Shown one piece after another: positions 31,441 through 39,944 of a DNA stretch of 64,000 bases (position 1 is the first letter of the stretch; each line of letters starts with the position of its first letter). The stretch lies in the NCBI GenBank assembly GCA_009767595.1, contig VSDK01011733.1, positions 134,077-198,076 of the forward strand. Direction: 5' to 3'. This DNA is from Symbiodinium kawagutii (Eukaryota > Sar > Dinophyceae > Suessiales > Symbiodiniaceae). The position numbers and the translations under genes were made by a program. A model generated the notes under the pieces. It searched no databases, was not told the origin of the DNA, and saw only the letters and a list, made by a program, of their open reading frames with translations.

Positions 31441-32163
31441 TCAACGAACTGTCCTCTGGAAGCCAGAGGATGAGGGGATCTTGACCTCGAACTTGATCTT
31501 CGTGAGGTACTGGGCAAAGTCCAAAGCCGGAGTAATCCGATTGGTTTTCTTCTGGCTTGCATTGGGACCAAAGTTGTCCAGTGTGTACTTGGCATACTTC
31601 ATCATCTCGGGGTCATTCTTGGCCTTGACCACGAATTCCTCATAGGTCAATCCCAAGTGTGCATACTTGGGCAGCTTCAGCTCTGTGCGTCCCCATTCGG
31701 AAACTGACTTCACATCTGAAGGCAAGGCAATGTCATCCAACTGGGTGACACGGGTACCTGAGTTACTTGGCATCGGTGGCTCAAATGAGTGACCTGCATC
31801 AGCATAAGAGCGATCCGGATAGCCAGCACTGCCGTAGTACTCGGCGGGGAAATCCTCTTCATGAGAGATCAGACTGAAATCGTCGGTCTCACCATCAGAG
31901 TCCCGGTTGCGCTTTGATGCATCGGACATACCTCCACGGGTGAGGTTGCCAAGCTCCTGCACAAAGTGTTGGGCAGGTACTCCAAGCTTTTTACCTCCAA
32001 TCATGCAATCATGAACTGCTTTAGCCACGATCTGCTGTTGACCATGATGGATGGCTCGGGCAAGAAGGGATGCAGCACGGGGAATCTCGTGCTCTGACAA
32101 GGGACGATCTCCTTCTGCTTGGACTGGCGACACACGCTGATGCTTCGTGTTGCTACGATCCAT
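31441..32163 (-). CDS. Extra post-pol ORF of unknown function
   Basis: This intact 240-codon ORF lies after RNase H and before the 3' LTR, separated from pol by a spacer of about 270 nt (32,164-32,429). The N-terminal half is charged and helical (MDRSNTKHQRVSPVQ onward). Residues about 90-140 are acidic and serine-rich. The C-terminal half reads SEWGRTELKLPKYAHLGLTY and looks like a compact domain. I see no signal peptide or membrane segment, so it is not an obvious envelope protein. It is the only long ORF of the element without a break. Similar tails on other dinoflagellate elements are a recollection, not checked. Confidence 0.65.
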   Translation of the reverse strand: MDRSNTKHQRVSPVQAEGDRPLSEHEIPRAASLLARAIHHGQQQIVAKAVHDCMIGGKKLGVPAQHFVQELGNLTRGGMSDASKRNRDSDGETDDFSLISHEEDFPAEYYGSAGYPDRSYADAGHSFEPPMPSNSGTRVTQLDDIALPSDVKSVSEWGRTELKLPKYAHLGLTYEEFVVKAKNDPEMMKYAKYTLDNFGPNASQKKTNRITPALDFAQYLTKIKFEVKIPSSSGFQRTVR

Positions 32164-32429
32164 GACTGAGTTGATGCAATGGGAGACTGGTCAGTCTCGT
32201 GCTTGACACTGCAAAAACGGCTATATGCTCCATATCTTAGATATGAGTCATCTTCGGATGTTGCTTACAAAATTGTGCTCTCATCCACTACTCTACAGCC
32301 ACATTCGGAGGATTGCAAAAATGGAAAAAAAAACTGTACACTTCTTTATTCACTGCTGACGCTAAAGGACGACGACATCTTTACACAGCTTATTACTGGA
32401 CCATCATTCCTTCAGCATTGCTCTCCTAT

Positions 32430-32894
32430 TCATGCTGTGGCGTTCGTGGTGGATTGGCCTTCGCCTGCCTTTTCACGGCGTCCTGAAACATTGCACACCC
32501 TGATGTGATATTTTCCTCGCTCCAGAAGCTCATACAACAATTTGGTATCCCCCTTAAGCTTTGTGAGGCAGTCAGCTATCATCAGGAGATTATTGATCCA
32601 AAATGGTGTTATGTTCTGATTAGCCATGGTCTCCTTGGCAATGGCATAATCGATTTGGAGCCTCCTTTCTACGGATATAGCGGAAGAACAACAACTTCTG
32701 GTGATGGCATCATAAAACCCTTTTGAGTCGATCACCAGGGCAGCTGGGTTTGCTGGGGTCATGGCACGAAACTGTCTTGGAGTGGTTCCATTCAGTGTTT
32801 CTTCAAGAAGCCCTTGGAAGAATTCTACGGCATCTAGGCCGTTTTGTCCTGCCAACGTTTCTGCGGCAACTGAAGACCTTACCGCTCTCTTCAA
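32430..32894 (-). CDS. RNase H C-terminal part of pol
   Basis: This frame supplies the rest of RNase H. SSVAAETLA carries the catalytic Glu, LVIDSKGFYDAI carries an Asp, and IADCLTKL matches the final copia motif. It stops at 32,430. RNase H degrades the RNA strand during reverse transcription. The upstream join needs a +1 shift at about 32,893. Confidence 0.85.
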   Translation of the reverse strand: MKRAVRSSVAAETLAGQNGLDAVEFFQGLLEETLNGTTPRQFRAMTPANPAALVIDSKGFYDAITRSCCSSAISVERRLQIDYAIAKETMANQNITPFWINNLLMIADCLTKLKGDTKLLYELLERGKYHIRVCNVSGRREKAGEGQSTTNATA

Positions 32895-33594
32895 CTTTCG
32901 ATGACCAATCGACGAGCCAGCATTTGCCAGGATGTCTGTTCAAGACCTTGGATTCGGCGATGAGGAGTATATATCCTCCTTGGCTATCTCCATTGTCACG
33001 GGTTGCCCATCCGGCATCGGCCACACAGACCAGCCTCCAGTCGCTGATCGGCACTGTGCTGGGAAACCTGAGACACACTTTACGTTCCTTCATTTCTCTT
33101 ACCCCCTTGTTATAAAGATGGACATGAGATACCAATCCCTTATCCTGGACTCCCTGAAGATATGACGACAGAAAGGCTTGGTCTGGACGAGTGGCATTTG
33201 ATACCCAGGCGAGCTGTCCAGCACAAGTTCTCAAAATCGACTTGTCAGGCAGTGGAGTACTGGCATTACCCAAGGGCTTGGTCTGCACACATTCCAAGGC
33301 ATCTATGTATGCTTCTTGTCCTATCTCTATCTCATAGGTCGTGGGGTTTTGTCGAATTTCTATCCCGGTATACCGAATGGTATATGTCCTATAATCCCCA
33401 AACGGCAACTTTTGACGAAGTTTGTCCAGGATGTCACTCATGGCTTGAGTGCCTCCGCCCAAAAGATCATCAACATGAATTCCACATACTCCCAAGATTT
33501 GACCCCGGGACCTCAAGGTGAATAAACATGGATCTAATTGGCTCTGGGTGAGCCCTGCTTCTCGAAGTTCCCTACTGAGTCTGAGAAACCATGC
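32803..33594 (-). CDS. Reverse transcriptase C-terminal part and RNase H start
   Basis: This continues the pol frame after the TGA at 33,595, reading AWFLRLSRELREAGLTQSQL. The first Met is at 33,516. The polymerase motif GIHVDDLLGGG carries the catalytic Asp pair. RNase H starts near VCVADAGWATRDNGDSQGG, whose first Asp is the expected metal ligand. After DWSSK (about 32,895) the frame goes astray, and the neighbouring frame supplies LKRAVRSSVAAETLA. One frame change therefore lies there. Confidence 0.85.
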   Translation of the reverse strand, partial: AWFLRLSRELREAGLTQSQLDPCLFTLRSRGQILGVCGIHVDDLLGGGTQAMSDILDKLRQKLPFGDYRTYTIRYTGIEIRQNPTTYEIEIGQEAYIDALECVQTKPLGNASTPLPDKSILRTCAGQLAWVSNATRPDQAFLSSYLQGVQDKGLVSHVHLYNKGVREMKERKVCLRFPSTVPISDWRLVCVADAGWATRDNGDSQGGYILLIAESKVLNRHPGKCWLVDWSSKVEESGKVFSCRRNVGRTKRPRCRRILPRAS

Positions 33595-36500
33595 TCATGG
33601 TGCTTCTGCCAAGCCGTATGCGGCTTTTTCCAACCGAAAGAGGTCATCGCTACTCAGTTGTAACCATTCTCGAAGCTCTGGGGGAGGTTTGAAGTAAATA
33701 TCCCTTTGCGACTTATCACCTGAGAGGAAAGCCGTTTTTATGTCTGCCCCAAATACTCTCCATTTCTGGGCTGAGCAAATTGACAGAACAAGATGTTTGC
33801 TTTCTTTTCTGAGTGTTGGGCTGTCCGTCGCAAGTCGCCCCAGTTCTGGGTCTTGCCAGCCTATTAGCACTAGCCTGGCTTTTGGTACCTTAGTACGGTC
33901 ATCGGGGTCTGAACTCTTTTTCCATGTCAGCACCCATCTTGCTTTGATGACTCTATCTTGGGATATACCTCTATTCTTACACAAGGAAGTAACTTTGTTA
34001 TCTACCCAGGATTGCCACTCTTTCTGCATGGCAGTCTTGAACAACTGCTTGTCCCCTTCAGACAGACGGCGATAATTCACTTCGACTCTGCGCAACTTGC
34101 TCTTGGGTGTGGTAGCTACCAAGCACTCTTCCAAGACATGCCAGAGACACAGTGGATTCGCAGTGATGTCATCGCTTGTCACATCCAACGATACTTCGAG
34201 GACACTCTCTGACTGCTTGCATTTCCCTACCCCATTACTTAGATCTACCATTAACTCATCATCAGAGTTCAGCTCTGGGACTGGTTGATTTACGGGATCC
34301 ATGTTGACATCTGCGGGTGTCTCGGACGATGCAGGCTCTACTCGCATTGAGATGTCATCAGGAGAAATGCTCGATGGCTCGGCCACATCACCGGGCACGG
34401 CAGGATCCTCGTTTGGATTCAACACTGCAGGCATTTCATCATCAAGTGGATCTAGTTCGGGTACTTCTGGTGCAATGGAAGGGGTGTACTCTGAAAGATG
34501 TTCATCACTTCCTGGAATCTCCTCGGGGATTTGGTCTAAGACTGCTCTACGTTTGTTTGGTGGCTCACCTTCTGGAGAGGTGACTGTTGCTCCTGGGCCT
34601 ATCCTACTTGGAAGGGGTCCTGAGGGGAGGCTTCCCCTTGGCGGCATTTCTCTTGCTCGTTCCCTCCAATGTTCAGCCGATCGATAGATTCTTCGTCTGA
34701 TCTTCCTTGGTCCTCCTTCCTCTTCCTCTTCCTCTGGTGCTCCTTCCTCACCGGGTTCAGGTGGTTCCTCGAGATCCTCCTCTAACTCATGATCTGACTC
34801 CTCGGGGATGTCTTGTGTGAGATCTTGGTACTGCGGAGCTCGACTGGAAAGGCTTTGTTCTGCTTGTTCAACCTGGGGATCTAGACGGCCCTCAGAGAGC
34901 TCGCGTGCCATGTCTCTGAAGAGTTGTTCGTCCTGTGGCACTGGCTTTAATGCTTCAGGGGAGCACTTATAGAGGAAACCGTTGAAAGCTACCCACACTA
35001 CTCTAGGAATTACTCCTCCGGTAGAACTCTCCATACCTATGATCTTACCAGGACCATACCACACCCCATGACGTGTTGATAGCAAGCCTCGAGCACGTCT
35101 GCGGAAAAAGTAAACGAGCTGGCCATTTTGATATGGCCCACGCAGGGGACGATTGCGTCCAGCCAGTGCCCGCCTCCATGCATCCTTTGCGTGTTCTTCG
35201 TGGAATGCTTTGGCAATGGCTTCTCGCAATTGGATTCTTTCGTGGAAGCTCGGATCTGCTATGATTTGGGACTGAGTAGGATAGTTTTGTTGCTCACTGA
35301 CATCATCTAACATCCCTGCATGGCGGGGGTCTTGTCCCAGAAACCACTGACTCGGACTGAATCCATGTTTTCGGAGCTGTTGGTTCCGGACACTGGCACA
35401 CGTCTCTATGATTTCCTTGGCTGGACGAGTTGAGTCTTGCCAAACTTTCTGAGCCATGTTCCGAAGGACTCGGTTCGCAATTTCGACACGACCCAGCTGC
35501 CAGTGACTCTCCGTTCCACAGTGCAACAGCAGGATGTTGTGATGTATCATGTATCTTTGAAAATCTTCGGATATCGTTGAGGCAGCAGGATCAGTGTAGA
35601 TTATCTTTGGGGCTCCATAGGGTCGAGTCCAAACCTCGTGAAAGGCTCCTGACAGTTGGTACTGACCTTTGGGAACGATGATCTGCTGAGCAAAGTCAGT
35701 GGCAAGATCGACACACGTGAGTACATTAAATTTATCTTCTATGGTCTTTCCACTCTCATCTGTGTGTTTGAGCTCGACCTGCACGAAATCGATGCCGACG
35801 ATTTGGTTCGGAGTCTCTGCGTGCGGAATTGATGCCTGCCGATGAGACACAGGAACCTTGTGGTCTTCGCAGATACTACACTTGAACTCTTTGATGCACT
35901 GCTTCACCTCTTCTGAGACCTGACAACGATTGGCTAACCTTAGCATTTGTTCTTGGGATGAATGTCCTGTATTGACATGCAACTTCCTCACTAAAGCTTG
36001 GATGCGCTGTTTCGATAGCGGCGTTTCTGCTTCCTGTGATTCATCGACTTGCTCTGCAGCTGGCGGCAGCTCAGAGGGTTCTTCTAACTCCGCAAACACG
36101 TCATGTGGTTGACGGCTGGAACGTTCAGATGAACACAGAGCCTTCGCAATCACTCGGCACATATTCCTAGGATATGTTTCAGCATAGGAGGTAAGAGGCC
36201 TACCCTTATACGATCCTTCCAAGTGAGCATGCTGATGCCTACCATCACACCGGCAATGGACTAGGGTACTTGCTAGGTAACCACATGTAGTGACAATGCG
36301 GGTGGGTTTATACACTGGAAGGTTGGTCTTGGGGCAACGCAATCCGAGGCTACACTGATCAATTCTTACCACATATGCATCAGATAACCGAAACTCCTTC
36401 CATGCATCGGAGGTGAGAGGGTTCTCGATGTGGCAGTGATTACCTAGGGCTCGCTGAAAAGACCAAATCTCGGGAACAAGAGCCAAATGGCGCCTAGCTT

Positions 36501-37155
36501 GACGACGACCAGCTAACACTTGCTCCTGGAGATCGGCACTCTTGTGCATGTTCATGCGACTCCATGGACCCCAACAGCCACATGGGAAGCTTATCCACAC
36601 ATCCTTTGGTTGGAGATAAGCTAGCAGTAGCATGAGGTATCTTCGATCCTGGTGTCTATCTAGGTCATGGCCGTATGACCAACCGATACGAATGCATGGC
36701 TGCTGACTGTCATGTTCAACCTGCTGTGACAGGGGGGCTTTACCAGTAAACACTTCGGTCATAGTGACTTCCTGGTCAAGGCATGCAGCCTGTGTTCCTA
36801 GCCAACCCTGCAGCTCACTTCGAACGAGCTCCGGCTGCTCGAGACGGCTCATGATGAACTGGGCATACGTGTTTCTCATCCCTCTTATATTCTTTCGGAG
36901 ATTCTCTTGTTGTTCCGGAGACATGGTGGATTGACCTACTTGGGACCAGTCTACATCTTCACTAAATAAGGCTTCATAGCTAATCCCATTATGATCATTA
37001 TCAACCATCTCATAGTCTACGGACTCGCCCTCTGAATCATGATCCCTACAGCAAAAACACTGTGACGACAACTCGGCTGCTTCAGTGGTGGCTGCTGCGG
37101 AGACATGTGGCTCGCCCACTATGTAGGCGAAGAGGCATACATTCACCTGAGTCAC
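33595..37155 (-). CDS. Pol: methyltransferase-like domain, integrase, reverse transcriptase N-terminal part
   Basis: This is an 1,186-codon frame. Residues about 130-340 resemble a DNA cytosine-methyltransferase fold (listed separately). Integrase follows. Its zinc-binding residues are His393, His398, Cys426 and Cys429. Its catalytic residues are Asp456 (VGIDF), Asp522 (IYTDP) and Glu558 (GRVE), with exactly 35 residues between the last two. Residues about 780-1000 are an acidic, proline-rich spacer. Reverse transcriptase begins with KARWVLTWK and KARLVLIGWQDPE and includes GADIKTAFLSG with catalytic Asp1138. The frame ends at TGA 33,597-33,595 directly after AYGLAEAP. Related enzymes continue with Arg there, so a CGA-to-TGA change is the simplest explanation. 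Stop-free sequence continues downstream in the same frame. Confidence 0.92.
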   Translation of the reverse strand: MTQVNVCLFAYIVGEPHVSAAATTEAAELSSQCFCCRDHDSEGESVDYEMVDNDHNGISYEALFSEDVDWSQVGQSTMSPEQQENLRKNIRGMRNTYAQFIMSRLEQPELVRSELQGWLGTQAACLDQEVTMTEVFTGKAPLSQQVEHDSQQPCIRIGWSYGHDLDRHQDRRYLMLLLAYLQPKDVWISFPCGCWGPWSRMNMHKSADLQEQVLAGRRQARRHLALVPEIWSFQRALGNHCHIENPLTSDAWKEFRLSDAYVVRIDQCSLGLRCPKTNLPVYKPTRIVTTCGYLASTLVHCRCDGRHQHAHLEGSYKGRPLTSYAETYPRNMCRVIAKALCSSERSSRQPHDVFAELEEPSELPPAAEQVDESQEAETPLSKQRIQALVRKLHVNTGHSSQEQMLRLANRCQVSEEVKQCIKEFKCSICEDHKVPVSHRQASIPHAETPNQIVGIDFVQVELKHTDESGKTIEDKFNVLTCVDLATDFAQQIIVPKGQYQLSGAFHEVWTRPYGAPKIIYTDPAASTISEDFQRYMIHHNILLLHCGTESHWQLGRVEIANRVLRNMAQKVWQDSTRPAKEIIETCASVRNQQLRKHGFSPSQWFLGQDPRHAGMLDDVSEQQNYPTQSQIIADPSFHERIQLREAIAKAFHEEHAKDAWRRALAGRNRPLRGPYQNGQLVYFFRRRARGLLSTRHGVWYGPGKIIGMESSTGGVIPRVVWVAFNGFLYKCSPEALKPVPQDEQLFRDMARELSEGRLDPQVEQAEQSLSSRAPQYQDLTQDIPEESDHELEEDLEEPPEPGEEGAPEEEEEEGGPRKIRRRIYRSAEHWRERAREMPPRGSLPSGPLPSRIGPGATVTSPEGEPPNKRRAVLDQIPEEIPGSDEHLSEYTPSIAPEVPELDPLDDEMPAVLNPNEDPAVPGDVAEPSSISPDDISMRVEPASSETPADVNMDPVNQPVPELNSDDELMVDLSNGVGKCKQSESVLEVSLDVTSDDITANPLCLWHVLEECLVATTPKSKLRRVEVNYRRLSEGDKQLFKTAMQKEWQSWVDNKVTSLCKNRGISQDRVIKARWVLTWKKSSDPDDRTKVPKARLVLIGWQDPELGRLATDSPTLRKESKHLVLSICSAQKWRVFGADIKTAFLSGDKSQRDIYFKPPPELREWLQLSSDDLFRLEKAAYGLAEAP
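36135..36765 (-). other. Cytosine-methyltransferase-like domain between protease and integrase
   Basis: Within the 1,186-residue frame, residues 134-147 (TEVFTGKAPLSQQV) resemble the S-adenosylmethionine-binding motif. Residues 189-202 (SFPCGCWGPWSRMN) resemble the Pro-Cys catalytic loop of cytosine-5 methyltransferases. Residues 244-247 (ENPL) sit where the ENV/ENP motif falls. They are followed by KPTRIVTT and a Cys/His cluster (CRCDGRHQHAHLEG) at 301-314. Spacing and order suggest a diverged enzyme fold. Whether it is active, or is instead a nucleic-acid-binding derivative, cannot be decided by eye. Confidence 0.5.
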
Positions 37156-37206
37156 TGGACGTCTCGTCTCTCCTGGGCTTCGGTGCGACCAAGGAGAGAC
37201 ATGGAA

Positions 37207-37773
37207 TTATCCATCTTCGGTCAGGGTGGCTACCGATCTGGAGTATTCTTGGACTCCTGCATCTACGGGAATTCGTTCTAACCTCGGCTTATAGGCAACG
37301 AATGCATGCTCGATGGAAAAACCCGGTTTACCAAAGATACTGACCAACTCCTCTCTAAACCGATCGACGTTGACGATGCCTTTCCTAGTATTCTTGACTA
37401 TGTGTTGCAAGGTCCTACGGCGATCACTTGTGGTGTTGGTTCTACCGTGTCTTCGTGGAGACATGGATGGCGGGTCCTTGGTGACTCGTTGATGGTGATG
37501 GGAGTGTTCGCAGGGCTGATTGGGCTCATTCTCTACGACATGGGATTCATCTGGTGGATCACTGTCCTTGATCTCAAGGTCGTTCACTGGGACGATCAGC
37601 GGCAACAGCAGCCATTGGATGCCTGCCTCAAAGGAACTTGATGCATGGCGTGCTTGGTCGAGGTGATAGTCAGGGAACCCAAGTCCAAGGTGGCCTGCAT
37701 ACCTTCCAGCACTCGACGGGAAAGCAAGAATGGAGCTGTCCCTTCTATCAAGTACGTGGTGATCGTTCCCCAA
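37207..37773 (-). CDS. Protease C-terminal / linker segment, ends at an in-frame stop
   Basis: This frame becomes the meaningful one after about 37,615, where LLLPLIVPVNDLEIKD continues the protease tail. A basic, histidine-rich region (SPRRHGRTNTTSDRRR) and a segment reading FREELVSIFGKPGFSIEHAF follow. It ends at TAA 37,209-37,207. The next large ORF starts 17 codons later in the same frame, so a single stop separates two parts of one polyprotein. It may be a nonsense mutation, a sequencing error or a readthrough site. Confidence 0.6.
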   Translation of the reverse strand: MGNDHHVLDRRDSSILAFPSSAGRYAGHLGLGFPDYHLDQARHASSSFEAGIQWLLLPLIVPVNDLEIKDSDPPDESHVVENEPNQPCEHSHHHQRVTKDPPSMSPRRHGRTNTTSDRRRTLQHIVKNTRKGIVNVDRFREELVSIFGKPGFSIEHAFVAYKPRLERIPVDAGVQEYSRSVATLTEDG

Positions 37774-38561
37774 AGGCTACCCAGTTTCACTGTCCACTTG
37801 AGACCTGCAGTCGATTCTTCTCGCTGACCATTGAATCCCTTCAACTCCACGGGAGGTAAACTACAGGCAACGGGCTGAGGCCAACTGTGTTGCTTCATGA
37901 AGGCCTTCAACTCCTCAGCAGTTTGCGTTCCTACGATGGATGTGGTACAGCCTGTATCGATGATGGCATGGCCTGTTGGCACTGTAGTCAACCATACATC
38001 TTCGCTGATCGACGATGACACCATGTAGGAAAACTGCTCAACTACGGTTGTCGTTGCCAGGTTAGCTTCCTCTTTCTTGCTAGGAAACTTGGAATCCGCC
38101 CTCCGCTTCGGAGCCCCTTTTGTAGCTCCTTTTCCACCAAAGGTCTGCTTGACAACTGGAGGTTGTCCTGAGAAAGAACTGTCTCCTGCTTGAGGCAGAG
38201 CAACTACTGGCAGATATGGAGTGCGGCTCTTCTTGATCTCCCGGACTTTCTTACGACTTTCTTTGCATGTCTTGAAACTTTTCTTGTAGTCTCTCTTTGC
38301 TTTCTTCTGCACTTCGTATATCTCTTGGAGTTCCTGGTCTGTCTCATTCTCCAGTTCGGCACCGGCGGCCAAATAGGCTTGCTGATCAGGTCTCGTCATC
38401 CCATGGTTCATCCAGACTGGATGAAGAGGCAAGGTCGGCAGTGGCAACATACGCAGACTGGGAATGTGAGGCTTCAGCCTCGGCTGCATAGGCATCTCTT
38501 CGAGGTATCTTGGCACCTCTCTTTTCGTCACGACGACGATCTTCACCCTTGAGCTCCTCAA
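37596..38561 (-). CDS. Retropepsin-type aspartic protease segment of pol
   Basis: Counting from the first ATG of this frame, residues 60-190 are a charged, lysine-rich linker. The active-site motif IIDTGCTTSIVG follows, with catalytic Asp at about residue 202 in D-T-G. After it come a hydrophobic flap-like region and a second conserved segment around LLSRRVLEGM. The first roughly 58 codons overlap the gag end and are probably not translated in this frame. Near 37,615 the frame breaks: SNG is followed by CCCR-stop, whereas the next frame continues LLLPLIVPVND. A missing single C would explain it. The enzyme would process the polyprotein inside virus-like particles. Confidence 0.8.
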   Translation of the reverse strand: MRSSRVKIVVVTKREVPRYLEEMPMQPRLKPHIPSLRMLPLPTLPLHPVWMNHGMTRPDQQAYLAAGAELENETDQELQEIYEVQKKAKRDYKKSFKTCKESRKKVREIKKSRTPYLPVVALPQAGDSSFSGQPPVVKQTFGGKGATKGAPKRRADSKFPSKKEEANLATTTVVEQFSYMVSSSISEDVWLTTVPTGHAIIDTGCTTSIVGTQTAEELKAFMKQHSWPQPVACSLPPVELKGFNGQREESTAGLKWTVKLGSLWGTITTYLIEGTAPFLLSRRVLEGMQATLDLGSLTITSTKHAMHQVPLRQASNGCCCR

Positions 38562-39463
38562 GGTCCGAGGCCCTGATGATGCGCTCCACGTCTTCCAGTC
38601 GAGACGATCCTCCCGTGGACCGGATGATGTGTGCTCGCTGCTCCCTGTTCATTCCAAACTTCCTCATGAACAGGTGGCCAAGGATTGCTTGAGGAAAGAT
38701 GGGCTTTGGCCTCAAATGGCCTTGCTCAAGGGTGCCCAGCATCTCCAACATTCGCTGCTTCTGACGTTCTTGATCTTCACGATGCGTTCCGCGGGAGAGC
38801 TGTGATCCTCTCTCCCTCTTGGTTCCTTTGGAGCCAGCTGAGGATGCTGGCTTGGAACGCACAGTGTGGATACTTCCTTCTGGCTCTTCTCCTGAACCAG
38901 TTCTCTTGGGATCTGCAGCTTCATCTTCGGTGGCAGTAGCTTGCTTCGACTCTTCCTGCTCCGTCTCTTCGAGGTCAGGAAGTCCCGACACATCTGAATC
39001 TTCCAGGCTACTGCCTGAGGGTGATGGTGCCTCATCATCAGGCTTCTTCTTGCGGCGCACCTTTTTCTTCTTGGTGCGATGCATCTTCCTTTCCTGGGCG
39101 ATCAGGTTCTGCACTCGATCGAGCTGGGTGCGAAACCTCGAGCTGAAACTGGTGGCACCTTCTCCCTGACGACGCTTCAAGGCGAAGAGGAACTCTTCGA
39201 CTGCCTCATGAAGTTCGGTCTCAGGAATAAACCGATAGTGCTTGTCCAAAGCTCGGATGACAGCTAGCCATCCGCCAGGTTGCCTCAGCTCGGCGACCTG
39301 CAGGTGCTCTGTCGCCCTCCAGGCTTCACCCTGCAATCTCTGCAGGAGCCTTGGCCCTGCAAGGTGAGCGTGGCGGTCTTCTTGCCCCGTTTCTTCTGAA
39401 ATCGCGATAGCCCGATGGTCTACCATCAAACTGCAAGTCCTTGAACGTGTCCTTGGACTCCAT
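38386..39463 (-). CDS. Gag-like capsid polyprotein, frameshifted near its start
   Basis: I place the start at ATG 39,463, which opens MESKDTFKDLQFDGRPSGYR, because an in-frame stop lies just upstream. After about 22 codons the frame must shift by one, near the A-rich run at 39,400-39,415, to continue as HAHLAGPRLLQRL...GEAW. That stretch and the helix-rich region after it look like a copia gag core. Further on come a lysine-rich block (KKKKVRRKKK), an acidic serine-rich linker and a basic region. I see no CCHC zinc knuckle. The frame ends at a TGA (38,388-38,386) that is positioned for a +1 shift into the protease frame. The early shift looks like a lesion or a sequence error. Confidence 0.75.
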
Positions 39464-39660
39464 CAGGACTTGGCTCTCTTCTCTTCAAGGTGGATTGTGT
39501 TGCAATTGAAACTGTTACACGTGTAGATATGCAGTGGAAAGTGGTCAGTTGCAATGGATGGTCACGATAGACCTTGGAGAAATCCAGCTCACTGCAATTG
39601 CAGTGCACAAGGCCAGGATGGCCTAGGTTCGCCCTGATCTCACGGCGCACGATGAGCTAC
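39464..39660 (-). other. Untranslated leader of the copia element
   Basis: About 200 nt separate the primer-binding site from the first gag-frame ATG at 39,463. A 74-codon ORF in another frame (39,650-39,426) overlaps the gag start. It could be an upstream ORF but shows no protein features. An in-frame stop lies eight codons upstream of the chosen gag ATG. Confidence 0.5.
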
Positions 39661-39679
39661 CGAGGTAGCTCCGCTACCA
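39661..39679 (-). other. Primer-binding site, initiator-Met tRNA 3' end type
   Basis: Directly after the 5' LTR the minus strand reads TGGTAGCGGAGCTACCTCG. The first 11 bases would pair with a tRNA ending CTCCGCTACCA. That resembles the acceptor end of eukaryotic initiator-methionine tRNA, which primes Ty1. Pairing would use the whole-tRNA 3' end, not a half-tRNA. The site also lies in a short palindrome (GAGCTACC, two bases, GGTAGCTC). The host tRNA was not checked. Confidence 0.6.
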
Positions 39680-39871
39680 TGCGGAAGCTGGCAGCAACTG
39701 ATCAAAGAATCACACTTCACAGTGGGAAAGCCTCACAGGCTCACAGTTCCAGCAACGCTCTTTTCACTCCATCCGAAAGCCGATGTGAAATGGCTTCAAG
39801 GGCCCTTTGGTCCAGATGGCCACGCGGATACACAACCCTCATGGTCATGTCACATGGCACAGGAATTTACA
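39680..39871 (-). repeat. 5' LTR of the copia element, 192 bp
   Basis: This is the upstream LTR in element orientation. It begins TGTAAATTCC and ends TTCCGCA, keeping the TG...CA ends. It matches the 3' LTR at all 192 positions as far as I can read. It should contain the promoter and transcription start, but I see no recognisable core promoter motif. It is short compared with most copia LTRs. Confidence 0.93.
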
Positions 39872-39876
39872 ATATC
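39872..39876. repeat. Target-site duplication (ATATC), right copy
   Basis: This is the matching ATATC directly beyond the right LTR. It confirms that both element ends are intact and that no flank rearrangement followed insertion. Confidence 0.9.
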
Positions 39877-39944
39877 AATTACCTAAAAATTACAAAAGTC
39901 ACAACCCTTATGAACCAAATTGAACCATTACAAACCTATGGATG

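Larger units (their letters stand above)
31185..39871 (-). mobile_element. Complete Ty1/copia-type LTR retrotransposon, dinoflagellate lineage
   Basis: The 8,687-bp element is bounded by two identical 192-bp LTRs and by the 5-bp duplication ATATC on both sides. Read on the minus strand, the order is LTR, primer-binding site, gag, aspartic protease, methyltransferase-like domain, integrase, reverse transcriptase, RNase H, an extra ORF, and LTR. Integrase lying before reverse transcriptase defines the copia order. Identical LTRs indicate recent insertion. The coding region is nevertheless interrupted by about four frame changes and two in-frame stops. The copy is therefore either non-autonomous or carries uncorrected sequence errors. 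It sits in repeat-rich, probably intronic, DNA and is antisense to the surrounding exon islands. Confidence 0.93.

Noticed and set aside
33740..35681. Several plus-strand ORFs inside the retroelement
   Set aside because: They are antisense shadows of pol.
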